Below, in pieces: positions 19,902 through 29,512 of a DNA stretch of 36,359 nucleotides. The stretch covers positions 479,325-515,683 of the forward strand of contig MNCI01008611.1 in NCBI GenBank assembly GCA_015680685.1, in the 5' to 3' direction. The notes below the pieces were generated by a model. The model did no database searches and had not been told where the DNA came from. It saw only the letters and a list, made by a program, of their open reading frames with translations. Source of the stretch: Gnetum montanum (lineage: Eukaryota; Streptophyta; Gnetopsida; Gnetales; Gnetaceae). How positions within the stretch are numbered: position 1 is the stretch's first letter; each line of letters opens with the position of its first letter. The position numbers and the translations under genes were made by a program.

Positions 19902-20480
19902 TGGCCCCTAAAAGAAGACAACAAGGAGGACCTTCTCAAGGTGCAACCGAATGACCTAGGGGAGGCAAGGGCCAAGGACCTCATGTAGAACATGCAGAGC
20001 AGAAGGTAATCATTTAGCATCCATCATGAAACTCTTTTTACTGCATAATCTATCCAAGTAAAGGGAGGAGAGGTTAGGGCCCAAGCCTATGAAGAGGAAT
20101 AACAGCTATTTGCAGCATGGCATGTCAAGGCCAATCAAGTGTTCCCGCAGCTACCGTGTCCATGAAAAGTGCCAACTCCATCAAACATTGGAACATCAGC
20201 ATGGATGGCTCATAATCCTCAAATATAAGAAGAGAAATGTCAGGTGCTTCTTCAATGGTATCAATCTCAGAAGCCTGGTGCGCAGGACAAAGGAAAGGCA
20301 CCCATGGAGGTGCCACCACAACTGGGAACCCCATGAGTTCCACAAGTTTTGTCTTTTGTGTCTGTGTCCAAATTCTGTTGAAATCTGCACTACGGCATGA
20401 AGAAATTTCTAGTCAGTCAATAATCCCATACCTATCCACTGTGTATTTAATTGAGCTTGTTCCTCATCTTCTTTGACTCG
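19902..20480 (+). pseudogene. Decayed 3' ORF (MAPKRRQQGGPSQG start) with a possible intron
   Basis: ATG at 19,902 opens MAPKRRQQGGPSQGATE, followed by a stop. At CAGAAG/GTAATC near 20,006 a splice-donor-like site occurs, and at GGAGAG/GTTAGGG near 20,072 code resumes as RAQAYEEEQQLFAAWHVKAN. Further pieces are NIGTSAWMAHNPQ and AQDKGKAPMEVPPQLGTP. The region has base composition unlike the noncoding DNA before it. Tat-lineage elements often carry an additional ORF near the 3' LTR, which this may represent. I cannot name its product. The intron is an inference from two motifs. Confidence 0.45.
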
Positions 20481-20497
20481 AGGATGAGTTTTTGCTC

Positions 20498-20510
20498 AGT
20501 CGTGGGGGTA
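20498..20510 (+). other. Polypurine tract of the gag-only element
   Basis: GTCGTGGGGGTA ends exactly at the first base of the 3' LTR. The G run and its position fit the second-strand primer site. Confidence 0.7.
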
Positions 20511-21357
20511 TGATGAAGTGTCATTAAGTCAATACGTATACAGGGCCGCGTATACGTGGCCGCGTTGACGTGGGCCCATCGATGTAGCCTTCCTGTGTCG
20601 ACGTGGCCCCATTTACGTAGCTGCCTATCTCGGCCTATAAATAAGAAGGCCTTCCAACTCATTTAGGCATCTTTTAGTTGTAGCGAAGCTCTTGCATTTT
20701 GTTCCCGTAGGAGATAGATTATTTTTCCAAGTGCATGCCCATAGTGTGATGCTTGTAATTGTATGACACCTTTATTCAAGTGTGACGTACTTGGATGTAC
20801 ACATGACCAGAAACAAAGATCAAGATTACTTCATCATTGCAACATTCACTTAGTTTAATTTTTTAATTATTCTTATTTATTGTTATTTTTATTTATTATT
20901 TTCTTAGTTAATATTTCTTTATTATCATTTACTATTCCTATTGTTAAATGCGGAATGAGTATGACTTAATCACGAGCATTTAAGTGTGATTACTTGGTAA
21001 CCTAGTAGCATACCTAGGATCTACACTTGGTAATCCTAGTAGTAGTCACACACAAGGTCCAAGATGTGTACGGATGATTAAGGAATGGATGCTCATAGCA
21101 CTTAGGTTAGCTTAGACTTCATTTCCTATTACTCATTAGTTTAATCAATATTATTTTCCATTGTCGCTAGGAGTAGCACTAATTTAGGATCACATCATAT
21201 GCCTCACTCTAGACTAAACCATACGTGAGAAAGCAAATACTAGTGCAGGTGGGAAGACATCGAACTGCGATCGACATGTAACTATCTAGATACCACAACT
21301 AGCTTGTCCACAGAGTTTGATTGGATCGTGCGTAAACGTTTGTATTTGTATGGTTAA
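20511..21357 (+). mobile_element. 3' LTR of the gag-only element, 3' end missing
   Basis: Same order and wording as the 5' LTR from TGATGAAGTG to ATGGTTA. It lacks a ~14 bp piece (GTCGACTAGGCCAC-like) near the start and the last ~30 bp including the CATCA end. Most differences from the 5' LTR that I checked are transitions, many at CpG. A TATA box lies at 20,636-20,643. Confidence 0.88.
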
Positions 21358-21369
21358 GATTTAGGAATG

Positions 21370-21960
21370 GGAGATTAGTTGAATTTAAGCTTATTTTTAA
21401 TGGATTATATATTAAGTAAAATTCTTGAAGCTAAAAGAATAGCCCCAACTTTTATTGGTTATGCATTTCCATGTAGGAATTGACTTGAGGATTCCTACTA
21501 TGACTTTTTTCTAGTCATATACCAAAAGAGCTACTTTGATGTCCAAGATTTAGAATTTTTGATGAATTGTATATATTTCCATTTTCTCAAGTTCATTTTA
21601 GGAACCTTCCCACTAAGCATAGATCAACAAATCATTAACAAAATAAGGAGCAAATGTCATGGAGTTATTTTTCTACTTGCCCACTATACCTAGATTTTGA
21701 TAGCAGGGCTTGAGGAATAGGCTTTTAAGCTTTCCACGTTTGTAGCTACATATCTTGTAATCTTATAAGTTGAAAGATAGATGTGGAAAAGTCCATTGAG
21801 GTATGATTACAAGAATAAGAAGGTATTTCCTTTGAAATGCAGTTTTTGGTAATTCAATAATGTAGATCACCTAAAAGGCATGGCCAAAAGGAATAAAGAG
21901 AAATGTGACATCCTTGTATCTCCAAAGAGAATATACTCAACTTCCAAAATCTACAAGGTT
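21370..21960 (-). pseudogene. Possible LINE reverse transcriptase fragment
   Basis: Minus-strand pieces resemble the LINE RT core: GDTRMSHFSLFLLAM near 21,905 (GDPLSPxLFLLAM-like) and PYFVNDLLIYA near 21,655 (FADDLLIFA-like, with the first catalytic Asp shown as Asn). A stretch ending at IPTWKCITNKSWGYSFSF falls where the LGIPL segment would be. Frames shift and the spacing between the first two motifs is longer than usual. The match is by eye only and weak. The fragment is cut by the 3' LTR of the gag-only element. Confidence 0.35.
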
Positions 21961-22249
21961 CATTAGGTAGTTGAAATAGATGTGCTCTACCAAAAAGCTA
22001 TAGATAAGGAGGCAATTCGATCTAAGAAAGAAGTGTCAAAACAGTTGAAAAGGAGATTGTCTATAAAGCTTTCAACCTCTACTTCTGATTAGCTAGTCAT
22101 AGAAGTTTGCATATGGATGCAAATTAGAGATCATCCTTTGGCTAAAATTTTTCTGATGAATATTTAACTATGATGAAAGAAAATTATTTCTCTTAGAAGC
22201 TACAAGATCTAGAAGATCCATGCCTAATGAGAGATTCCCACTAAATGGA
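21961..22249. other. Spacer, no recognised feature
   Basis: AT-rich sequence with stops in all frames and no family resemblance. Confidence 0.35.
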
Positions 22250-23470
22250 GCTCAATATGAAAGGCTAAAGGTAGCTAGAAAGATAAGAATTAAGAGAAAA
22301 AATGCTAATAAATAAATATAACAACAAGATCTTCTTAAATAATAGTAGCAGCAATAGACGCTATTGGAGCAACAGAAATTACAAGAGCTACAATAGTAGT
22401 AGAAAAAAGAAGAGAAAAGCTTGTCATTAGCACTAACAACTTTGGACTACCCCTCAAGCTCCTTAATGAAGGCATCAAGTCAATCTCTCAAAGTTAGGGA
22501 AAAAGAAGGAAGAATTATTCTTAGCTAGAAGCTCCCAACCAAGCCAAAAATAGATGCATGTATCATCTTCCCCTATAAGGAAGGTAATCCTCAAACTAGA
22601 GATCAATAGCTAGTGATGTCCCATCAAGACATGTTAGAAACTATAAATGTTTTAAAATAATACATGAAGCAAGTAGTTTATAATCAAATAGCCAAGATTA
22701 AAGAGTTCCTAATGAAAAATGAATAAGATATAGATAGATTAAGAGAAAGTTAAAGAGATTCAAAGATGAAAATAAAGAACTCGAGACTATGATCACTATT
22801 AAGAAATTACTACTAGAAAATAATAAGATGCTATGATAAAATTGGAGAAGGAGTTGGCTATTATAAGATCTGAGCTAGAATGGACCAAGAAAGGCAAAGC
22901 TCCAAATTATTCTTTCTTGTTGTAGCTAAATTTTCAAAATTAATTATAATAAGAAATGGATATAGGAAACCTTATCTAAAATTGAATAAGTAAAAAAGAA
23001 TCAAATCAATTTTGTTTAGATGGAATGAAGGGCTCAAGAATTGGTCATAATAGCTAGGGAAAAAAGAGAGCTATTGTCTCAATATAAAAAAGAGTTTTTG
23101 AAGAACATGATGATGGTAGTTGTAAGGATAATGGTGGAGGCTACTCACAAGAAGTTGGAGTTGGAACAAAATTGTTCACAGGTAGGTGCTACATTAATCG
23201 AACTAACTGATTCACTAACTAAACTGAGTGCTGGTGAGACAGGAGCTGAACATGTTATTAAGATACTTAATAATACCAAACAAAATACATTTAATTAGTC
23301 TATAAAAGTTATACTCAATCATATGAAGTTAGCTTAGCAATTATTGATAGAAGGGCTCTAGATTCAAAAAATAAAGAAGGCTTATCAAGAAGTTGAACAA
23401 CTATCCAAAAATTTTCAACTCCATGAAGAAACTGTGAAATTAAATAAATCATGATTTTGTAACTACTGTA
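22250..23470 (+). pseudogene. Coiled-coil gene remnant, unidentified
   Basis: Plus-strand code with frameshifts and stops but strong coding character. It begins YERLKVARKIRIKRKNANK, then passes a glutamine-rich stretch (LLEQQKLQELQ), ALTTLDYPSSSLMKASSQSL and LPTKPKIDACIIFPYKEG. Heptad-rich pieces follow: NKELETMITIKKLLLENN and LEKELAIIRSELEWTKKG. The last open frame (23,041-23,298) has REKRELLSQYKKEFLKNMM and THKKLELEQNCSQVGATLI, and traces continue to about 23,470 (KAYQEVEQLSKNFQLHEE). No retroelement domain is visible. It could be a captured host gene or the additional ORF of a retrotransposon. It lies inside the gag of the outer chromovirus, between that element's two gag pieces. Confidence 0.45.
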
Positions 23471-24179
23471 ATTGCTAAAGGATACTATATAAAGCCTTGA
23501 GAAAATTTGTAATGGCATCTATAAAGGAATGGAAAATGCATTCTGAAAAGCTTCTAAAGATTGTTTTTATAATGGCATTTTGAATAGGTTTTTCTTATTT
23601 CTTTTTGTTTTGTCTAAATTTTATATTAAAATTAGATAGCGTTTCTTACTTTTTTTAGCTTAATTATGCAAAATGTATTTTTGACTAAGTTATTTTCTCT
23701 AAGAGTTGAGGTGTAACTTATTCTTATTACTTTGACTGAATGGGATAGCTTTCATAAGTGTTAGTTTTGAATCAGTTTAACGTAGAATTTATGTCATTTT
23801 TTGAGTAATTTTGAGCTTTCAAATAAATTTTCTATCTCATATTCCTATATTTAGTAAAACTTGCATGAAATCTAGTTTCAGGAAGTTTGTTAATAGATAG
23901 CTTAGAATTAGAGAGTGACATTTTCTATAAAAATCTTTTGTTTACTATCTTGGCTATCTAGAATTTAAAGAAAAATATGTATATAACTATTTATTTTAAT
24001 ATTTATATTAAGGAAAAGTTGAAATGGATAGTTAATAGTTATAAAAAAGAACACGTTCTTGTAGTATTATACTATCAATATAGATTTGGCTATATTTGGC
24101 TCATTTAAACCAATAAAAGTTATTTGGGGGAATCCATGTCTTATTGGAGCCAAAGACTAGTAGCCACCTAAAATACATT
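23471..24179. other. AT-rich spacer before chromovirus gag, no gene
   Basis: No coding frame or repeat recognised. It may be the end of whatever insertion separated the two gag pieces. Confidence 0.35.
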
Positions 24180-24775
24180 ATGTAGACTATTCCTAAAGTG
24201 GGTTTGTGATCCTACTCCAACAATTACATTCCCATGGTGGAATGGTGTGAAGGCCCAAGGATTAATCACAAATCAACATTACTTCTACCAAGATTTTAAG
24301 CAAAACTTTATTCTAGATTCCTTTCTTAAGAAATATAAGATTTCATTTAACTTGTTGAGATTGGGTTAACAATTAGTAGAAAATTATATCAAAAAAATTT
24401 TATGACCTATCAAGATATGCAAGCCATCGAAATGAGAGTGAATTGACTTGCAAATTCATCAGTGAACTACTAACTCAATTATGTCCTTAAATATGTGCCT
24501 ATAATCTACAAATAGTGTATGAGATGTAAAATTTTTTTAAATATAATAAAAAAATTAAACTAAGTAAGAAATGTAGCCTTACAACAAGCAACCATAGAAG
24601 AGACAACAATTAAGAAAATTCAAACCACTTACTTCAATTATAGTGAAGATCATTTCAAGTAGGACTATCCAAAATAGAAAGAACCCACTTACAAAGTAGA
24701 AGCCCAATACCATTGTGATTAAGGGATAAGACCAAACAATTGCTTCAACCACAATGAAGAAAATTTAAGCATTAG
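24180..24775 (+). pseudogene. Chromovirus gag, C-terminal part
   Basis: Decayed code reads FPWWNGVKAQGL, then YFYQDFKQNFILDSFLKKYK, then LVENYIKKFYDLSRYASHR across frameshifts. This is the typical gypsy gag run of W..FK..F...Y followed by V..Y...F..L. Near 24,635-24,770 two zinc-knuckle-like stretches (FNYSEDHFK-DYPK and NCFNHNEEN) are just discernible. This part is followed in order by protease, RT, RNase H, integrase and chromodomain, all on the same strand. Confidence 0.6.
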
Positions 24776-24799
24776 CTAAGTCAGGTTTATGGAAATTAC

Positions 24800-25110
24800 T
24801 TATTTTTAAAGAGTCAATCAAGGTAAAGAGGTCAAATTTTTAATTGATATTGGTGCTAGTGATAATTTATTTTACCAAATTTAGTTAACATACTAAACCT
24901 TACCTTACCTTTAAAGAAAGAATTTAAAGTTAAACTTGCAAATGGGGCTACCCTAAGTAAGCATACAAGGTATGTTGAAATTAACTTTGCTTTTCATGAA
25001 CCTTTTTTAATGAATTTTTTAAATTTGAATTAAAAGATGCAGATGTGATTCTTGGAATTTCATTCCTTAAGAATTTTAATGTTACACCAACTTTGGAACC
25101 CATTTATTCA
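24800..25110 (+). pseudogene. Chromovirus protease
   Basis: The active-site region reads LIDIGASDNLF near 24,840-24,875, matching the retropepsin LIDTGASHNF motif with Asp and Gly-Ala-Ser kept. About 60 codons later ADVILGISFLKNFNVTPT corresponds to the LGMDWL segment that closes plant gypsy proteases. Frameshifts separate the two parts. Confidence 0.75.
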
Positions 25111-25329
25111 AAGTACCAACCATTGCCAAAGTTAAGGTTTTAAGGAAGGTAGGACCAACAAAGACGTTGAACATCATAATCATAAAATAGGCCAAAAGAC
25201 TAATTAAGAAAGGTGCTACTATGTTCATTATAAAAGTAACTCAACCTCAAAAACCTACATACATTGAACTTTTAAAAGAACTTAAGGAATATGAAAATTT
25301 AATTTTCGATGAAACTAGGGAATTACCAT

Positions 25330-26590
25330 CCAAATGAACCTTAGCACATGTGGCCGATATCTTTCTAGGAATAGAGCTAATCTCAAAAGCTTCTTATAGA
25401 TTTTCCACATCAGAATTAAAAGAATTAATAATACAACTAGATCAACTGGTAAGGAAAGGAAAGATACACACTAGTGTTTTATCTTGGGGTGCATTAGCCT
25501 TATTCATTAAGAAGAAGGATGACATCTTAAGGTTAAGCATTAACTATAAGATTTTAAACAAGGTAATGATCAAAAATACCTATCCCTTACCTAGAATTAA
25601 TAACTTGTTTGATCAACTTACAACAACATGTTACTTTTCATAAATTTATTTGAAATCTTGTTACCACTAAATATGAATTAAGAAGAAAGATATTATAAAA
25701 ACTACATTTAGAATAAGATATGGACTATATGAATTTGTAGTGATGTCATTTGGATTGACAAATGCACTTGCAACATTTATGACGTTAATGAATAATAGCT
25801 TCTGAACGTATCTAGATAAATTTTTCATTTTTTTATGAATGATATACTCATTCATTCCAAGATAAGAGAAGAACACATAGATCACTTGAAAACTACTATG
25901 AAGATTCTAAAATAGAATCAACTAAAAGCCAAACTAAGTGTGTGAAAATTCTTTAAGAAAGATGTACCGTATCTTAGTCATATTATATTAAAATAAGAAT
26001 TTCAATTATATCTATCCAAAGTAAGTACAGTCAAAGAATGACTAGTACCCAAGGATGCTATGGAAATCCATAGTTTTCTAGGTTTAACTTGATTTTATTG
26101 TCATTTTATAAAAGATTACTCTATCTTGGTAGCATCTTTGACCAATCTTTTTTAAGAAAAATGCATGTTTAAGTTTAATGGAAAATGTAGGAAAGCATTT
26201 CTAAGGTTAAAGATGCTCTTAACAATAGATTCTATCTTGACAATCTTAGATGAAGATTTGTCATTCAAAGTATCTACAGATGTTTTCAATCTAGAAATTA
26301 GTGAAGTTCTCTTACAAAAAGACAAGGTGGTTTGTTTTGAATTTCATAAATTATGAAGAAGTGGGATAAATTATTCAACTCATGATCTATAATTATTAGG
26401 TATGATTTAAAGGTTTGAAGACATTATATATTTGGAAAACAATTTATTTTAAAAACTAATCATAAAAGTAATACATATAGAGATAACTAATTTTAAATAC
26501 AAGACAACATAGGTGGATGTAAAAACTTATGGAGATTGACTTCAAAATCAAGTACATTTTAGGAAAATAAAATGTAGTAGCTAATGCCCT
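25330..26590 (+). pseudogene. Chromovirus reverse transcriptase and RNase H
   Basis: Open frame 25,350-25,643 covers the RT fingers: [20 protein letters not shown], then [39 protein letters not shown] and [16 protein letters not shown], a clear match to Ty3/gypsy RT. After frameshifts come [19 protein letters not shown] and ATFMTLMN. The catalytic box that should read FIDDIL is MNDIL near 25,835-25,850, so an aspartate is lost. RNase H follows: FKVSTDVFNLEIS at 26,265-26,356 aligns to the ETDAS block, and NYSTHDL near 26,370 is the E..Y.T.DKELL block. The copy is inactive by stops and active-site change. Confidence 0.88.
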
Positions 26591-26639
26591 TAATCAAATG
26601 TAGAATTTAACAATTGACATTGTCATAACCCCCATGGAA

Positions 26640-26992
26640 GAGGAAATTAAGAACAAAATTAAAGAATATCGTTATTTTAAATAAATCTTGACCAACATAA
26701 CCACTAAATCTAGTAATCGTCGCTCCCCACAAGTAGTGTTGATGAAGAATGAAAGAGTATGCATTGTATAAGGTGCCTAGGAGCATAAGCTACTTAGTGA
26801 AGAAAATGAAGTTCCATATGCTAGGCACCTAGGATACATTAGAACTTATATGATGCTATGTAACTTTTATTTTTGGCATGGAATAAAGAATGATATATCC
26901 ACATATATCAAGAAATGTCTAATATGTCAAAGAGTAAAAGCTAAACAAAGAAAACCTAATGGACTACTACAAACATTGGAAGTCCTATCATG
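26640..26992 (+). pseudogene. Chromovirus integrase, N-terminal part
   Basis: Near 26,810-26,985 the HHCC-type region reads ARHLGYIRTYMMLCNFYFW, then GIKNDISTYIKKCLICQRVK and KPNGLLQTLEVLS, matching the gypsy integrase zinc-binding domain and linker. The code is cut exactly at 26,992 by a solo LTR and resumes at 27,870. Confidence 0.85.
26988..26992. repeat. Target-site duplication TCATG, left copy
   Basis: TCATG directly precedes the LTR start TGATGAGTCGC. The same five bases directly follow its CA end at 27,865-27,869. Confidence 0.9.
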
Positions 26993-27864
26993 TGATGAGT
27001 CGCATTTTCTTGGGTCTAGTTGATGTGGCCCCATCGACATGGCTGCATTGACATGGAATTTGATGCATTAACATGGCCTTGTCGATGCACTATCTATTTT
27101 TTCCTATAAATACACACTCACCTGTCGTGTTTATGATAGCTTTTGTCATAGTTGTAGCAGAGCTCTTGTAGTTTTGTCATTTGAAAGTTAGAATATTTTC
27201 GAAGTACTCGTAGTAGGAGTTAAAGAGTGTACAGATCTTTATTCAAGCACTATTATACCTGAGCATGACAATGTGTGTAACAATAAAGACAAGATTTCTA
27301 ATAAACCTTGTAGCACTTTGAAATAGATTAATTATTTATTTATGCATTTAATGTTTTATGCAATTTTATTTAACGCTTTAAGTAATTAAGCTAAATTAAG
27401 CTAGATTAAATAGCAATTAATTAAGCATATAAGTACGACCACTTTGAGCATATGCTTGGCACTTGGTAATCCCCGTAACACTTAACATTTGGTAGCCTAG
27501 TAGCATTAAATGTCTTTCGGATGCGTACGACAAGTGGAAACAGATGCTTATGTGTTAGGATTAGTTAAGTGTAGTTAGTTAGATTAAATTAGCAATTTAA
27601 TTATTTTATTTTATTCATTATTATTTATCCTTAGAAAACTTAAAACACAAAACATAAAAGATGAAAATCATAAGCCTTAGTTGCACTTAACCATACCTTT
27701 GCATTTCACAAATGTAATTGGGAAGACAACAATTGCAACAGTTAGTTTCACTTCCTAGAGACTAGTATACTTAGAAGGCTATAAGTCCACGAAATTTGAC
27801 TAGATTGTGCATGAATGTTTAGTGATTTGTATGATTGGGCATAGGGGCTACTCATCACTCATCA
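26993..27864 (+). mobile_element. Solo LTR of a Tat/Athila-like element (872 bp)
   Basis: Begins TGATGAGTCGCATTTTC and ends CACTCATCA, flanked by perfect 5 bp duplications. Inside are a CCTATAAATACAC promoter, ACAATAAAGAC, GGCACTTGGTAATCCCCG, TTTGGTAGCCTAGTAGC and GCATGAATGTTTAGTG in the same order as in the LTR at 15,699-16,585. It is clearly diverged from that LTR and closer in wording to the LTR at 1-648. No internal sequence accompanies it, so recombination between two LTRs probably removed the rest. Removing it and one duplication restores the integrase frame. Confidence 0.92.
27105..27112 (+). promoter_or_regulatory. TATA box of the solo LTR
   Basis: TATAAATA in TTCCTATAAATACAC, about 112 bp from the LTR start, as in the related LTRs. 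Confidence 0.6.
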
Positions 27865-27869
27865 TCATG
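27865..27869. repeat. Target-site duplication TCATG, right copy
   Basis: Perfect match to 26,988-26,992. Confidence 0.9.
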
Positions 27870-28500
27870 GAAATGAAAAGATGTCACTATGGACTTCATA
27901 AGAAGATTGCCATTAGATAAGAAGGGGAATGACTCAATCCTAGTAGTTGTTAATCAATTATTAAACATGTATCATTTCATACCCTTAAAGGCTACAAACC
28001 TAGTAAAAGAAGTAGCCTAGAAGATAATACAAGAAGCATTTTGATTACATGGATGTTCCAAGTCAAGAATATCATACCAAGATCCAAAGTTCACTCCAAA
28101 ATTCTAGCAAAACATTTTTAAGGAATTTGGTACTTAAATAAAGTTTAACATGGTGTACTACCTTGAAATAGATGGTAAAACCAAATGAGTTAATTAAAAT
28201 TTGTAAGTTATTTTAAGGAGTTATGTTGGGAGTAGATCCAAGAAGTGAGAAAATTATCTAATTTGGTAGAATTTTCATAAAATAATAATTGTTAAGGATT
28301 AATTCATAGGGCTTCATTTAAAGTTGTTTATGGGTGAAATTGCAAAATGACATTAACTTGGGTTGATCCTACATTGAGAGTGAAATGAAAGGATGAAGAA
28401 TTAAAGATTATAAAAATCATTGTTACAAAAGTAAAAGAACACACACAAGCATCCCAAGATACAAGTGATACACTAACCAACATCATCTTACAAAGAAGTT
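27870..28500 (+). pseudogene. Chromovirus integrase, catalytic core
   Basis: Code resumes with VTMDFIRRLPLDKKGNDSI, matching the first catalytic aspartate block (MDFI.GLP), then LVVVNQLLNMYHFIPLKAT, where the usual VDRL aspartate is Asn. SYQDPKFTPKF near 28,065 is the second catalytic Asp block (S.RD..F.S.FW). EIDGKTK near 28,165 sits where the E/D..GQTER segment lies. Frameshifts follow. Confidence 0.85.
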
Positions 28501-28559
28501 CTAGATTCATAAAAAAGTATTGCTGAGGGTTAAGCTAATAGCAAGTTTTACTAAAGTTG

Positions 28560-28925
28560 AAATAATAGACCAAATTGGTCCCTTAATACCATGGACCCTT
28601 TAAAATTTTAGAATGAATTAGTAAAGTAGCATACCAACTAAACCTCTCGGCAAACCTAAATATCCATCTTATCTTCCATGTTAGTCTATTAAAGAAATTT
28701 CATTGAAATTATGGACTTTACAAACTAGATTGGAACAAAGTACTTCTAAGATAAAATGTGAGTTTTAAAGTTAAGCCACTAGTCATCAAAGAACAAAGAA
28801 TTAAAAAACTTCAAAATAAAACCATAATAGAAGTACATGTTCAATGATCAAACTGTGATAAACTATGTAAGAAAATTGGGAGTTCATCCTAAACTTTTAT
28901 CCACATATTTTTAAACATAATAATA
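28560..28925 (+). pseudogene. Chromovirus integrase C-terminus with chromodomain
   Basis: ANLNIHLIFHVSLLKKF (about 28,645-28,700) is the conserved IHPVFHVSLLKK segment of plant gypsy integrases. Then KPLVIKEQRIKKLQNKTIIE and VHVQ-SNCDK (28,770-28,860) match the chromodomain pattern R..R......EVLVQW. An acidic tail (KDEEQMENTTIEQLDIEEKL, near 29,010-29,080) precedes the 3' LTR, as in chromoviruses. The tRNA-iMet-like primer site agrees. I would place it near the Tekay/Reina-type lineages, without certainty. Confidence 0.75.
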
Positions 28926-29085
28926 ATTAATAAATTTATTATATAAATTGGATAAATATTAGAAATTAATATAAGTAGTTTGATACAGATAAAAATAATG
29001 ATGGAGTCAAGGATGAGGAGCAAATGGAGAATACAACTATTGAGCAGTTAGATATTGAAGAGAAGCTTGAGGATGAGAAAGATTT

Positions 29086-29098
29086 TTAAGGGAGATAA
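29086..29098 (+). other. Polypurine tract of the chromovirus
   Basis: TTAAGGGAGATAA lies just before the 3' LTR start. Confidence 0.55.
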
Positions 29099-29507
29099 AT
29101 TAGAACATTCCATTTCTAATTATGGAGTAAAGTTGTATTATATGTAAACAAGGTCATTAAAATATGAATGAAGAGATGCCTTGTTATAAGGAGTTATAAT
29201 CATTTGTAGTACTCTTTGGGAATTTAACCTATGATATTTCAGGTCAAGGACTATGAGGTTATGTTAAAATGGAGTTGTAGACCCAATAATGACAATTAAC
29301 GAGGGCCTAGTGAAGTTGAAAAAGAAAGGACTAATCACCCCTTTAGTCCATGTTAACATTGGTCCCACCATATTCATCATTAATAAAGTCATTTTTTCTT
29401 TTCTTTTTTCATTAAATTAAAGTTTTTTTATTTTCTTTTAAGTGCATTATTCAAGTTATTAGAGATGAAACATCATTTATACTTGACAATTAAAAAAAGA
29501 TGTCACA
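29099..29507 (+). mobile_element. 3' LTR of the chromovirus
   Basis: Homologous to 9140-9568 throughout and ending GATGTCACA as that copy does. The start is blurred (TTAGAAC against TATAAC in the 5' copy). A T-rich insertion (TTTTTTCTTTTCTTTTTTC) lies near 29,392-29,410 and is absent from the 5' copy. Confidence 0.8.
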
Positions 29508-29512
29508 TAGCC
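29508..29512. repeat. Right target-site duplication TAGCC of the outer chromovirus
   Basis: Identical to 9135-9139 and directly abutting the LTR end CA. Confidence 0.65.

Larger units (their letters stand above)
15699..21357 (+). mobile_element. Gag-only Tat/Athila-like LTR retrotransposon (non-autonomous)
   Basis: Two long direct LTRs (15,699-16,585 and 20,511-21,357) enclose about 3.9 kb. The element has a tRNA-Asp-type primer site, a gag frame, a second decayed ORF near 19.9 kb and a polypurine tract, but I find no protease, RT, RNase H or integrase. The primer site and gag place it with the Tat/Athila side of Ty3/gypsy. Its gag is homologous to the minus-strand gag at 34.6-36.3 kb. The last ~30 bp of the 3' LTR appear to be missing, so no target duplication can be read. 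The five bases before it are GTCAT. Confidence 0.8.

Noticed and set aside
21357-21400. Target duplication for the gag-only element
   Set aside because: The 3' LTR end is missing and GTCAT, the pentamer before the 5' LTR, does not occur at the break.
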